Shown here in pieces: positions 14,133 through 23,156 of a stretch of DNA of 34,445 nt. The translations under genes were made by a program, and so were the position numbers. The stretch's first letter is position 1; each line of letters starts with the position of its first letter. Under the pieces are notes generated by a model. It had not been told where the DNA came from. It ran no database searches and worked only from the letters and a program-made list of their open reading frames with translations. Origin of the DNA: Flavobacteriales bacterium (lineage in GTDB: Bacteria > Bacteroidota > Bacteroidia > Flavobacteriales_F > PHOS-HE28); contig JAEUSW010000096.1 of the NCBI GenBank assembly GCA_016788285.1, positions 1 through 34,445 of the forward strand. The letters run 5' to 3'.

Positions 14133-15973
14133 CCGCGGTCGAAGCGTTGGGCGAGCTCGTCGAGCCCGAAGGTGATCAGGGTGGGTTTTCCGCCGGGCGT
14201 CCAGTACGGCACCTCGCAGGCGAAGAGCCGGTCGACGAGGTCGCGGAGATGCTCCTGGGCCGGCGCTTCTTCGCTGCGCGCCGCGACACTGCGCGCCATG
14301 CTGCGCGCGATCGCCGCATGCCGTTCGAGCCTCAGCGTGCCACGTTCACTGTGGAGCTGCGCGATCAGGGTGTCCAGCAAGGCCGCCGGATCGTCGTTCA
14401 TCGACTCGGCCGGCAGACCGCGGACCGTGATGGTGCGCCCGCCGAAGACCTCGAGGTCCAGGCCCAGCGCGCGCAGTTCCGGCAACAGCTCGCCCACCAG
14501 CGCGAAGTCCTGCGGGGCCAGCTCGATGTTGCGCGGGAAGAGCTCGGCCTGGCTGGGGCCGTTCCCCTGTTCCAGCCGCTTCAAGGCCCGCTCGTAGGCG
14601 ATGCGCTCCAAGGCCCGTTTGCGGTCCACCACCATCAATCCGCTCCGCAGGGGCGACACGATGTAGCCGCCCTGCATCTGGAACACCGGGCGCGGGCCGT
14701 GGTCGGCCTCGGCCTCGCCCATGGGCAGCACATGCGCCGCAGGGCGCTCAAGGCCCATGTCGGCCGGTGGCACCGGGCCCGGCGGACCGTCGCGCAGGTC
14801 GAACAGCTGCTGCCATCCCGTGGGGTCGCGCCGCGGTCCCAGGTCCTGGGGGCGCCAATCGGGCGCCTTCACCACCGGGGCCACCGCCGGCACGCTCGGC
14901 ATCCCGGCAAAGGCCGACATGATCGCGGGTTCGGGCTCGAAGTCGAGGCTCGGTGCGATGTTGAAGCGCCCCAGCGCCCGGCGCAGCGCCGCGTGCAGCA
15001 CGGCGTACACGCTGCGGTCGTCGCGGAACTTGATCTCCGTCTTGGTGGGGTGGATATTGATGTCGATGTGTGCGGGGTCCAGCTCCAGGAACAGGAACCA
15101 GGCCGGATGGTGGTCGCGTGCCACCAGCTCGTCGAACGCCGCGCGCACCGCATGCTCCAGGTAGCTGCTGCGGATGAAGCGCTGGTTGACGAAGAAGTAC
15201 TGCTCGCCGCGCGTGCGCCGCGCGAACTCGGGCTTGCCGATGAAGCCGGTGATCCGCAGGTGGCCGGTGGACTCCTCCACGGGCACCAGCCGCTCGTCGT
15301 AGCGGCGGCCCAGCAGGTGCACCACGCGCTGCCGGAGCGCGGCCCCCTCCGCGGCGTCGGGCGCGCTGCCGGGCATGCGGAAGAGCTCCTGGTCGTTGTG
15401 CACCACCTGGAACCCGATGCCCGGATGGGCCAGCGCCACGCGCTGGAACTCCTCCAGCACATGCTTCAGCTCCACGGCGTCGCTCTTGAGGAACTGACGC
15501 CTGGCCGGGATGTTGTAGAACAGGTTGCGCACCGCGATCGTGGTGCCCGCGGCCATGGCCACCGGTTCCTGCGCCCGCACCCGGCTCCCTTCCATCGCCA
15601 CCCGGGTGCCGAGCTCAGCGGCCTGTGGACGCGTGCGCAGGTCCACCTGCGCCACCGCCGCGATGCTCGCGAGCGCCTCGCCGCGGAAGCCCTTGGTGCG
15701 CAACGTCGCCAGATCGTCCGCTGCGCGGATCTTGCTCGTGGCGTGCCGCTCGAAGCACAGCCGCGCGTCATCGGGGCCCATGCCCCGGCCGTCATCCGTC
15801 ACCTGCACCAAGGTGCGGCCTGCGTCCTTGAGCACCAGGGTGATCTGACCGGCTCCCGCGTCGACACTGTTCTCCAGCAGCTCCTTCACCACGCTGGCCG
15901 GGCGTTGCACCACCTCCCCGGCCGCGATCTGGTTGGCCACGTGGTCGGGAAGCAGGCGGATCAGGGGCTCCAT
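14129..15973 (-). CDS. mutL: DNA mismatch repair protein MutL, nicking motif degenerate
   Basis: A 614-aa protein with the complete GHKL ATPase N-domain: IAAGEVVQRPASVVKELLEN (residues 17-36), TDDGRGMGPDD (59-69), ATSKI and TKGFRGEALASIAAV. MutL couples MutS mismatch recognition to downstream repair steps. The C-terminal dimerisation domain is present, but the endonuclease motif DQHAxxExxxxE reads DRKRALERIAYE from D450, and the CPHGRPT metal motif reads TPGGKPT from T592. The His and Cys ligands are therefore missing and intrinsic nicking is doubtful. The ATG at 15973 is preceded by an exact -7 box at 15996-16003. The two rhomboid genes follow, the first overlapping by 4 bp. Confidence 0.96.
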   Translation of the reverse strand: MEPLIRLLPDHVANQIAAGEVVQRPASVVKELLENSVDAGAGQITLVLKDAGRTLVQVTDDGRGMGPDDARLCFERHATSKIRAADDLATLRTKGFRGEALASIAAVAQVDLRTRPQAAELGTRVAMEGSRVRAQEPVAMAAGTTIAVRNLFYNIPARRQFLKSDAVELKHVLEEFQRVALAHPGIGFQVVHNDQELFRMPGSAPDAAEGAALRQRVVHLLGRRYDERLVPVEESTGHLRITGFIGKPEFARRTRGEQYFFVNQRFIRSSYLEHAVRAAFDELVARDHHPAWFLFLELDPAHIDINIHPTKTEIKFRDDRSVYAVLHAALRRALGRFNIAPSLDFEPEPAIMSAFAGMPSVPAVAPVVKAPDWRPQDLGPRRDPTGWQQLFDLRDGPPGPVPPADMGLERPAAHVLPMGEAEADHGPRPVFQMQGGYIVSPLRSGLMVVDRKRALERIAYERALKRLEQGNGPSQAELFPRNIELAPQDFALVGELLPELRALGLDLEVFGGRTITVRGLPAESMNDDPAALLDTLIAQLHSERGTLRLERHAAIARSMARSVAARSEEAPAQEHLRDLVDRLFACEVPYWTPGGKPTLITFGLDELAQRFDRG

Positions 15974-15995
15974 CGGTGCGATGTGCGGAAGCCGC

Positions 15996-16003
15996 CAAAG
16001 GTA
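15996..16003 (-). promoter_or_regulatory. -7 box TACCTTTG for mutL
   Basis: An exact TAnnTTTG on the minus strand, 22 nt upstream of the mutL ATG, giving a leader of roughly 15-18 nt. The divergent plus-strand gene has its own box at 16110-16117. Confidence 0.55.
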
Positions 16004-16109
16004 GCCCGCGACACGGGCGGCCCATGCCATCCGCAATGATCGGGGCCATCCCCGCGTACGTGTTGATAACCGCGCCGTGCCCCGCCCCGGGCCCGGCATG
16101 GCCCCCGGG

Positions 16110-16117
16110 TAGCTTTG
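16110..16117 (+). promoter_or_regulatory. -7 box TAGCTTTG for the glycosidase/beta-lactamase fusion gene
   Basis: An exact TAnnTTTG on the plus strand, ending 7 nt before the ATG at 16125. The start point should fall on or within a few bases of the ATG. Confidence 0.62.
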
Positions 16118-16124
16118 AGCGCTC

Positions 16125-19091
16125 ATGACGAATCTCCTCCAGCGCGCTCTCCTGGCCGCCTCGGCCGCCCTGACCCTGGGGGGTGGCCCTCCGCCGTCCC
16201 GCCAGGCCCCCGCGTTCCTCCTGGAGGACATCGAGTGGGCCGACAGCATGATGGCCTTGCTCGGCCCCCGCGAGCGCATCGCCCAGTTGATGATGGTGGC
16301 GGCCTACAGCAACAAGGACGCCAAGCACGTGTCCGAGGTGGACGCCCTCGTGCGCGACCACGGGGTTGGCGGGCTGATCTTCTTCCAAGGCGGCCCCGTG
16401 CGGCAGGCCCACCTCACCAACCGCTGGCAGGCCGCCGCGCGCGTGCCGCTGCTCGTGGGCATGGACCTGGAGTGGGGCCTGGCGATGAGGCTCGACAGCA
16501 CGGTGCGGTTCCCCAAGCAGATGACGCTCGGTGCACTGCGCGACGACGCCGCCATCGAGGAGATGGGGCGCGAGATCGCCCGCCAGATGCGTCGGTTGGG
16601 CGTGCACGTGAGCTTCAGCCCGGTCGCCGACGTGAACAACAACCCGGCGAACCCGGTGATCAACGACCGCAGCTTCGGCGAGCAGCGCGAACTGGTGGCC
16701 CGCAAGGCGGTGGCTTACATGCGCGGTCTGCAGGCCGGCGGCGTCATCGCCACCGCCAAGCACTTCCCCGGCCATGGCGACACGGATGCGGACAGCCACC
16801 ACGCCCTGCCCCTGATCGCGCACACGCGCGGCCGCCTCGATTCCCTGGAGCTCTATCCGTTCCAGCGGCTCATGGAGGAGGGCCTCAGCGCCATCATGGT
16901 GGCCCACCTCGAGGTGCCCGCGCTCGACAGCACCCCCGGCCTGCCCAGCACGCTCAGCCGTCCCGTGGTGAACGAACTGCTCGAACGGGAGCTCGGGTTC
17001 CAGGGCCTCGTGTTCACCGACGCCCTCAACATGAAGGGGGTGGCCAATGCCGACAAGCCCGGCGAGATCGAGCTGCGGGCCCTGCTCGCGGGCAACGATG
17101 TGCTGCTCTTCCCCCAGGACCCGGTGAAGGCCATCGACCGCATCCAGCAGGCCGTGGACAGCGGGCTGGTGCCCCGTGAGCTCATCGATCACAAGTGCCG
17201 TAAAGTGCTCCGCGCCAAGCGGTGGGCCGGTCTGCACGAACGCCCCGTCGTCCGCACCGAAGGACTATCGGACGACCTCAATACGCCCGCGGCCCGTGTG
17301 CTCCGCCGCACGCTCTTCGGCCAGGCCCTTACCGCGCTTCGTTCCCGCGAAGGGCTGCTGCCCATCGCCGACCCCGGAGGGCTCCGCATCGCCGCGCTCG
17401 CGTTCGGCGACAGCGCGGGCAACGCCTTCCACCGCCACCTGGCCCGCCACGCGCGCATCACCAGCATCGGCGTGCCCAAGGACATGCACCGCGACAGCCT
17501 GGCCGGTCTGCTCCGCACCCTCGAGGGCCACGACCTTGTGATCGCCTCCGTGCACCGCACGAGCTATCGGGTGGACAAGGACTTCGGTGCGCCCGACCGT
17601 GTGTTCGAGGTGTTGCAGCAGGTGCAGCGGCGCCACCGCACGGTGCTCGCCTGGTTCGGTAATCCCTACCGCCTGACCCGCGCCTATGGCAGCAGCGAGC
17701 TGGACGGCCTGTTGGTCGGCTATGAGGACGATGCCGATGTCCACGATCTCTGCGCACAGGCCCTGTTCGGCGCCCGTTCCGTGGGCGGAACCCTCCCGGT
17801 GACGGCCTCGGCCCAGTTCGAAGCGGGCCAGGGCCTGAGCTGGGAGAGCCTTCCGGGTCGCACGCCGTATGGCCTTCCGGAGGAGGCCGGGCTGCGCACG
17901 TCGGACCTCCGGGGCATCGACGCCATCGTCCAGGAGGGCATCGCCGCCAAGGCCTATCCCGGCGCCCAGGTGCTCGTGGCCGTGGACGGACGCGTGGTGT
18001 GGGACAAGGCGTACGGAAAGCCCACCTACGACAGCAAGCGTGCCGTGCGCACGGACGACCTGTACGATCTGGCCAGCATCACCAAAGTGGCCGCCACCAC
18101 CCTGGCCGTGATGAAGCTCGTGGACGAAGGTCGCCTCGACCTGGACCGCGATCTGGGCACCTACCTCACCGAGCTCAACGGGGCGCATGAGGCCCATGCG
18201 CGCCTGGGCCTGCGCGAAGTGCTCACCCATCAGGCCGGGCTGCGCGATTGGGTGCCCTTCCATCAACGCTTGCTGTCGAACAAGGAACCCCGTGCCGGCG
18301 TGGTGGCCGAGAAAGCGGACAGCCTGCATGCGCTGCGCGTGGCCGAACGGACCTACATCAGCGCCAGTTATCGCGACAGCCTCCCGCGGTGGATCCTGAG
18401 CACACCGCTCAACCCGGTGAAGGAGTACAAGTACAGCGACCTCGGCCTGCTGCTCATCCAGCGGGTGGTGGAACGGGTGGCGGGCACTTCCCTGGACCGG
18501 TACGTGGACTCGGTGTTCTACCGGCCCCTGGCGCTCGACCGGCTCGGGTACACGCCGCTGCGGCGCTTCCCGCGCTGGCGCATCGCCCCCACCGAGTACG
18601 ATCCCGAGCTCCGCCGGCAGCAGGTGTGGGGCGACGTCCACGATCCCACGGCGGCCCTGCTCGGCGGGGTGGCCGGACATGCCGGGCTCTTCGGGAATGC
18701 GGAGGACCTGTTCGTGGTCTTCCAACTGCTGCTCAACAAGGGCGTTCACAACGGCCGGCGCTACCTGAGCGAGGCGGTGGTGGCGGAGTTCACCCGCTGC
18801 CAGTTCTGCGCCCCCGAGCCGAAGACCGGGGAGAACCGTCGTGGCTTGGGCTTCGACAAACCGGTGCGTGGCAAGGGTGGTCCCACCTGCTCCTGCGTGA
18901 GTTATGCCAGCTTCGGCCACACCGGCTTCACCGGCACCATGGCCTGGGCCGATCCCGAGCAGGGCATCGTGTACATATTCCTCAGCAACCGCGTGTATCC
19001 CACCGCCGCGAACAAGGCGCTTTCGGACCTGGACATCCGCACCCGGATCCAGCAGGTGGTGCACGACGCGGCGGCGGCCCGCACGCGCTGA
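16125..19091 (+). CDS. Family 3 glycoside hydrolase fused to a beta-lactamase-fold serine hydrolase
   Basis: A 988-aa exported protein with an N-terminal signal peptide. Residues 35-350 are a GH3 barrel of the NagZ-like beta-N-acetylhexosaminidase type. KHFPGHGDT (K212-T220) carries the catalytic His/Asp loop, and the nucleophile is D299 in LVFTDALNM. A GH3 C-terminal-like domain follows to about 585. Residues 590-988 are a class C beta-lactamase/PBP fold with SITK (S651, K654), YSD in EYKYSDLGLL and HTG in SFGHTGFTGT. This GH3-serine hydrolase fusion is known in Bacteroidota. The likely substrate is peptidoglycan fragments, with one half cutting the sugar chain and the other the peptide or an ester; that pairing is inference. 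It is divergent from mutL and converges on the ABC ATPase gene with a 3-bp gap. Confidence 0.93.
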   Translation: MTNLLQRALLAASAALTLGGGPPPSRQAPAFLLEDIEWADSMMALLGPRERIAQLMMVAAYSNKDAKHVSEVDALVRDHGVGGLIFFQGGPVRQAHLTNRWQAAARVPLLVGMDLEWGLAMRLDSTVRFPKQMTLGALRDDAAIEEMGREIARQMRRLGVHVSFSPVADVNNNPANPVINDRSFGEQRELVARKAVAYMRGLQAGGVIATAKHFPGHGDTDADSHHALPLIAHTRGRLDSLELYPFQRLMEEGLSAIMVAHLEVPALDSTPGLPSTLSRPVVNELLERELGFQGLVFTDALNMKGVANADKPGEIELRALLAGNDVLLFPQDPVKAIDRIQQAVDSGLVPRELIDHKCRKVLRAKRWAGLHERPVVRTEGLSDDLNTPAARVLRRTLFGQALTALRSREGLLPIADPGGLRIAALAFGDSAGNAFHRHLARHARITSIGVPKDMHRDSLAGLLRTLEGHDLVIASVHRTSYRVDKDFGAPDRVFEVLQQVQRRHRTVLAWFGNPYRLTRAYGSSELDGLLVGYEDDADVHDLCAQALFGARSVGGTLPVTASAQFEAGQGLSWESLPGRTPYGLPEEAGLRTSDLRGIDAIVQEGIAAKAYPGAQVLVAVDGRVVWDKAYGKPTYDSKRAVRTDDLYDLASITKVAATTLAVMKLVDEGRLDLDRDLGTYLTELNGAHEAHARLGLREVLTHQAGLRDWVPFHQRLLSNKEPRAGVVAEKADSLHALRVAERTYISASYRDSLPRWILSTPLNPVKEYKYSDLGLLLIQRVVERVAGTSLDRYVDSVFYRPLALDRLGYTPLRRFPRWRIAPTEYDPELRRQQVWGDVHDPTAALLGGVAGHAGLFGNAEDLFVVFQLLLNKGVHNGRRYLSEAVVAEFTRCQFCAPEPKTGENRRGLGFDKPVRGKGGPTCSCVSYASFGHTGFTGTMAWADPEQGIVYIFLSNRVYPTAANKALSDLDIRTRIQQVVHDAAAARTR

Positions 19092-19094
19092 TCC

Positions 19095-19778
19095 TCAGCT
19101 CACGATCCGCCCGTCGTCCATCACGATGTTGCGGTCGGTGCGCGCCGCGAAGTCGGGGTCGTGCGTCACGATCAGCAGGCTGCGCCGGTGCTCGGCGGCG
19201 ATGTGCTGGAAGATGCCGAAGACGATCTCGGCGTTGCGCTTGTCCAGGTTGCCCGTGGGCTCGTCGCCCATGATGATCAGCGGGTCGTTGATGAGGGCCC
19301 GGGCGATGGCCACGCGCTGTTTCTGCCCGCCGCTGAGCTGGTTGGCCATCTTCAGCGCCTGGCCGTCCATCTCCAGCTCCTTCAGCCGCGCCATGGCGTC
19401 GGCCTCCACTTCCGCCGCGCTCTTGCGGCCCAGCTTCAGCCCCGGCAGCATCACGTTGTGCAGCACGCTGAACTCCGGCAGCAGGTAGTGGAACTGGAAC
19501 ACGAAGCCGATCTTCTCGTTGCGGATGGCCGCGAGCCGCTCGCCGCCCAGCCCCTGCGTGCGCTCGCCGTCGATCACCACGTCGCCCTCGTACTCGGTGT
19601 CCATCGTGCTCAGGATGTAGAGCAGGGTGCTCTTTCCGCAGCCGCTCTTGCCGGTGATGCTCACGAACTCGCCGCTGCGCACGCTGAACGACACGTCCTT
19701 CAGCACGGGCACGGTCACGGGGTCGTGGAAGGACTTGTTCACCTTCTCGACATCGAGGATGTTGGGGCTGCCGCTCAT
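19095..19778 (-). CDS. ABC transporter ATP-binding protein (MacB/LolD type)
   Basis: A 227-aa ATPase with Walker A GKSGCGKST (43-51), the signature LSGGQKQR (near 147), Walker B LIIMGDEP and the switch His in LLIVTHDP. The layout and length match the LolD/FtsE/MacB cytosolic subunits that power FtsX-type permeases. The ATG at 19778 overlaps the permease stop by 4 bp. With the permease and the lipoprotein adaptor it forms a three-part exporter that would move a substrate from the inner membrane or periplasm outward. Lipoprotein release, peptide or drug efflux cannot be told apart. Confidence 0.93.
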   Translation of the reverse strand: MSGSPNILDVEKVNKSFHDPVTVPVLKDVSFSVRSGEFVSITGKSGCGKSTLLYILSTMDTEYEGDVVIDGERTQGLGGERLAAIRNEKIGFVFQFHYLLPEFSVLHNVMLPGLKLGRKSAAEVEADAMARLKELEMDGQALKMANQLSGGQKQRVAIARALINDPLIIMGDEPTGNLDKRNAEIVFGIFQHIAAEHRRSLLIVTHDPDFAARTDRNIVMDDGRIVS

Positions 19779-21046
19779 TTCCCGCGGATGATCTCGACCG
19801 GGTCCACCTGGGCGGCCTTGCGCGCCGGGAACCAGCCCGCGATCCAGGTGGTGAGCAGGGCGAAGCTCACGGCGATGATGTAGTACTTCGGGTCGTAGTC
19901 GATGGGGAAGGTCTTGGTGGTGGGCAGGGCGGCGGTCTCGAAGGGCACGTTGTCGATCACGGTCTGCATGGTGAAGCCGCCCAGCAGTCCGGTGACGCCG
20001 CCCACCAGCCCGATGATCATGCTCAGCAGCAGGAAGATCCGGCGCACATCGCTGCCGCTGAAGCCCGTGGCCTTCAGGATGGCGATGGCGTCGAGCTTCT
20101 CGTAGATCATCATGTTCAGGATATTGTAGATCCCGAAGCCGGCCACGATGAGCAGCACCACGCCCACGGCGTAGCTGATGATGCTGCGCACGTCGCTGCC
20201 GGTCTCGAACTGCGCGTTCGCCGTCTGCACGTCCACGGCGTCGACCTTGAAGCGCGCGGCGAGCTCCCTGGCCATGGCGGGCGCGGCGGTGAGGTCGTGG
20301 AGCTTCAGGTTGATGTCGGTGTAGTAGCTGCCGGGCCGCGCGAGCAGCTTCTGCACGGTCTTGATGTTGGCGTAGCACTGCACCTTGTCGTAGTCGGCGA
20401 TGCCGCTCTGGAAGATGCCCACCACGCGCAGCAGGGCGCGGTCGCCGGCGGCGGTGGTCACCTGCACGGTCTCACCGATGTCGGCCGCCATCATGTCCGC
20501 CAGCCCCTTGCCGAGCACGATGGTGTTGTTGCCCGTGGCCAGGTCGTGCGGGTCGCCCTGCGTGAGGTAGTCGGCGAAGCGGTAGTGGCGGATCTCCTGC
20601 ACCACGTCGATGCCGTTCACCTGGCCGTTGAGGTCCACCGTGCCCACGTTGAAGAAGACCTGCGCCACCAGTCGCGGCGAAACGGCCATCACCCGCGGGT
20701 CGCGCTCCATGGCCTGCATGATGGCCTCGGCGTTGCGCAGCCGCGGCAGGTCGTCCTTGGGCTTCACCGAGCGGACGAAGTGGTGGGTCGGTGGAAAGTC
20801 GGTGCCCACATGCTCCTCGTAGTCCACGTCGATCGGCTGCTTCGGCGAGGCCTGCAGCTCGTTGTAGAGGCGCACGTGCGGGGTGCGGTTCAGGATCAGG
20901 CCGTCGAGCAGGTCGTTCAACCCGTTCATGAAACCGAGCAGCGCCACGAACATGGTGATGCTGAACATGACGCCCACGGCCGCCACGATGCTCTGCCGCA
21001 GCTTGGCGCGCAGCAGGGTGAGGGCGATGGTGAGGAGCAGCTTCAT
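19775..21046 (-). CDS. ABC transporter permease, FtsX/MacB fold
   Basis: A 423-aa permease with the four-helix FtsX-type topology. One helix is at about 5-28 (VGVMFSITMFVALLGFMNG), followed by a large periplasmic domain of about 250 residues. Three C-terminal helices follow near 295-320, 345-370 and 390-410 (AVGVVLLIVAGFGIYNILNM, LLSMIIGLVGG, AVSFALLTTWIAGWFPA). The ending ARKAAQVDPVEIIRGK is the classic MacB/LolC C terminus. Periplasmic-domain segments such as VSPRLVAQVFF and NTIVLGKGLADMM fit the MacB-PCD domain. It pairs with the ATPase downstream and begins 6 bp after the adaptor gene. Confidence 0.92.
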   Translation of the reverse strand: MKLLLTIALTLLRAKLRQSIVAAVGVMFSITMFVALLGFMNGLNDLLDGLILNRTPHVRLYNELQASPKQPIDVDYEEHVGTDFPPTHHFVRSVKPKDDLPRLRNAEAIMQAMERDPRVMAVSPRLVAQVFFNVGTVDLNGQVNGIDVVQEIRHYRFADYLTQGDPHDLATGNNTIVLGKGLADMMAADIGETVQVTTAAGDRALLRVVGIFQSGIADYDKVQCYANIKTVQKLLARPGSYYTDINLKLHDLTAAPAMARELAARFKVDAVDVQTANAQFETGSDVRSIISYAVGVVLLIVAGFGIYNILNMMIYEKLDAIAILKATGFSGSDVRRIFLLLSMIIGLVGGVTGLLGGFTMQTVIDNVPFETAALPTTKTFPIDYDPKYYIIAVSFALLTTWIAGWFPARKAAQVDPVEIIRGK

Positions 21047-21052
21047 GCCGTC

Positions 21053-22135
21053 CTACGGCTTGTACAGCTCCGTGTCCGCGGTGATCCCTTCGAGGATCTC
21101 CACCTTCTCCAGGTCGCGCGCGCCGGTGCGCACCGGCACGCGCTGGTCCGGACCGGTGAGCACGTGGTCGCCGGGCAGGAGATAGGCGGCCGGTATGGTG
21201 AGGGCGTTCTCCTTGGTGCGCAGCACGATGTTGGCCTCGGCGGTGAGGTTGGGGTAGAGCTGTGGGGGTGTCCGCTTGAAATGGGCCTCCACCTTGAAGG
21301 TGCGCGAACGCGGGTCCATCAGCGGGATGATGCGCGTGACCTCGGCCTCGAAGGCGGTGCCGTCGTAGCTGTCCAGTGTGATCAGCGCGCGCTGCCCGGG
21401 CATCACCAGGCGGATGTCGTACTCGTCCACCTCGAGCTCCAGGTACAGGTCGGTGGCGCTGCCGAGCACGGCGATGGCCTTCTGCGGCGTGGCCAGCTCA
21501 CCGGGTTCCACCAGCAGGTCGTACACCACCCCGGCGATGAGGCTGCGCGGCGTGCGGTCGTCGTTGCCGGCGCCGCTGATGGCGGCGTTGTTGCGGGCCA
21601 CCTCCAGCTCGGTGCGCAGGCGGTCGCGCGTTTCCTGCAGCGCCTTCACGGCGCGGGTGTAGCCGGCCCGGCTGGTGGTGAAGGCCAGCTCGCGCTGGTC
21701 GAGCTCGTTGCGGCTGCCGATCTGCTGCGCCCACAGGGCCTTCTGGCGCGCGTAGTTGGTGCTGTCCACGGTGTAGCGGTCGCGCGCCTGCTCCACGGCC
21801 TCCCGCAGCTGGGTGAGCACCGGCCCGCTGTCGGCGGCGTTCTGCTCGAGCAGCCGCACCTGGGCCGTGCTGATGCGGGCGCTGGCGCCTGCGGTGCGGT
21901 CGTCGATGCGCACCAGCGGTGTGCCCGCGGCGATGGTGTCGCCCTCCTTCACCAGCAGCGCCATCACCGTGCCGGTGACCGTGGGGTACACCTGGTACTG
22001 GCCGGCGGCCTTCACGATGCCGCTGGCGTAGACGCTCTCGGTGATGGGCCCCACGGTGGGGCGGATGGTCTCCTGTTCCCGGCCGCAGCCGCTGAGGAGC
22101 AGAAGGAGGCCGGAGAGAAGGTTCGCGGTGCGCAC
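21053..22135 (-). CDS. HlyD-family adaptor, predicted lipoprotein
   Basis: A 360-aa periplasmic adaptor of the RND/MacA type. The N terminus has a lipobox LLSGC with C17 as the lipidation site. The biotinyl-lipoyl-like half-motif GTVMALLVKEGDTIAAGTPL (55-74) is followed by a long alpha-helical hairpin (about 83-185, rich in Glu, Arg and Gln). The second lipoyl half (IAGVVYDLLVEPGEL) and a beta-barrel region (LYLELEVDEYDIRLV) come next. It would link the inner-membrane permease to an outer-membrane channel, which is not encoded here. The start is a GTG at 22135, preceded by an exact -7 box ending 4 nt away. First gene of the adaptor-permease-ATPase operon. Confidence 0.92.
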   Translation of the reverse strand: MRTANLLSGLLLLLSGCGREQETIRPTVGPITESVYASGIVKAAGQYQVYPTVTGTVMALLVKEGDTIAAGTPLVRIDDRTAGASARISTAQVRLLEQNAADSGPVLTQLREAVEQARDRYTVDSTNYARQKALWAQQIGSRNELDQRELAFTTSRAGYTRAVKALQETRDRLRTELEVARNNAAISGAGNDDRTPRSLIAGVVYDLLVEPGELATPQKAIAVLGSATDLYLELEVDEYDIRLVMPGQRALITLDSYDGTAFEAEVTRIIPLMDPRSRTFKVEAHFKRTPPQLYPNLTAEANIVLRTKENALTIPAAYLLPGDHVLTGPDQRVPVRTGARDLEKVEILEGITADTELYKP

Positions 22136-22139
22136 GGCG

Positions 22140-22147
22140 CAAAGCTA
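22140..22147 (-). promoter_or_regulatory. -7 box TAGCTTTG for the ABC exporter operon, predicted leaderless
   Basis: An exact TAnnTTTG on the minus strand with 4 nt before the GTG at 22135, so transcription should start on or beside the start codon. Confidence 0.65.
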
Positions 22148-22178
22148 GCCGCCCTAAGGGGTAGCGGGCTGTCCGCGG

Positions 22179-23156
22179 TCAGGGCAGCGCGATCACCTTG
22201 GCGTCGCCCTTGTCGTTGATCCACACGTGCTTGATGATCTCCTTCACCTCCTTCTTGTTGTCGGCGAAGGCCTCGGGCAGCTGGCAGGTGAGGGTGAGGT
22301 TGTAGGTGTACTGCAAGGGCGGCTCGGTGATCTCGGCGTGCAGCACGATGTCGAAGTTGCCGTAGGGCACCTTGTTGTAGAACAGCGTCTGCGGACGGCG
22401 GATGTCGTTCACCAGCTGGCCCTTGCGGCGGCTGTTCAGCGAGCTCTGTGTGCGCGTCTGGTAGGTCGTGTAGCGGTCGAGGGGGAAGTAGGCCCCGTTC
22501 TTCTCGGCCCCGGTGCGGTGGCTCTCCTTGATCTTCAGCCCCAGCTTGTCGAAGTTGTCGAGCTTTTGCTGCAGCAGCCGGGTGGCGAACATGCGCAGGG
22601 TGTCGTAGCAGGCGCCCTGCTTCTCCACGAAGAAGTCCACCTTCACCAGGTCGTAGATCTCCTCCTTGGCGGCCGCGGTCACCAGCTTGTCCAGCACCCG
22701 CGCATCGGTGAAGCGGATGTGGATGTTCTTCTGGATCTCGAAGCCGGCGGGCACCTCCTGGTAGGTCCTGCTGAAGAGCTTGCGCGTGGTCTCCAGCTCA
22801 TACACCGGCACGAACGAGAGCATGTCGGTGAACACGTCGCTCTCCTTCACGCCCACCTGCTTCACGCGGCGCATCACCCCGTTCACGCGGGTGTTCATCA
22901 GGCTGTCGGCCTCCTCGGCGGTCTGGCCCAGCTGCGTCACATGGAAGATGGCCAGGTAACTGTCGGCCGTGGCGTTCATCATGGCGTTCACCTCCAGCAC
23001 CAGCATGTTGCCCTGCACGGTGGCCTTCACGGGCTGCTCGGCCTGTTGGAAGAAGATGCGGCTGTTGCTCTCGTACATGAGGTTGCCCATGGCCTGGGGA
23101 AAGGCGGGCAGGGATGGCAGGATGAGGAGGACCGATAACAGGCGTGCAGGTGACAT
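22179..23156 (-). CDS. SIMPL (DUF541) domain protein, secreted
   Basis: A 325-aa protein with a signal peptide (MSPARLLSVLLILPSLPAFP). It has the SIMPL-like pattern of a conserved beta strand followed by a helix with paired hydrophobic heptads: VQGNMLVLEVNAMMNATADS, then RVNGVMRRVKQVGVKESDVF. Further on is YELETTRKLFSRTYQEVPAG, the usual spot where the domain crosses over. SIMPL proteins are periplasmic or surface proteins of mostly unknown function (BP26 of Brucella forms channel-like assemblies). The C-terminal part (about 190-325) is less recognisable. It lies between the aminoacyl-carrier operon (43 bp upstream) and the ABC operon on the same strand. Assignment is moderately sure. Confidence 0.7.
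   Translation of the reverse strand: MSPARLLSVLLILPSLPAFPQAMGNLMYESNSRIFFQQAEQPVKATVQGNMLVLEVNAMMNATADSYLAIFHVTQLGQTAEEADSLMNTRVNGVMRRVKQVGVKESDVFTDMLSFVPVYELETTRKLFSRTYQEVPAGFEIQKNIHIRFTDARVLDKLVTAAAKEEIYDLVKVDFFVEKQGACYDTLRMFATRLLQQKLDNFDKLGLKIKESHRTGAEKNGAYFPLDRYTTYQTRTQSSLNSRRKGQLVNDIRRPQTLFYNKVPYGNFDIVLHAEITEPPLQYTYNLTLTCQLPEAFADNKKEVKEIIKHVWINDKGDAKVIALP

Noticed and set aside
20297..22219. Plus-strand open frame of 640 codons opposite the ABC adaptor and permease
   Set aside because: Its composition is Val/His/Gly/Gln-rich and motif-free, and it is antisense to two well-supported transporter genes.
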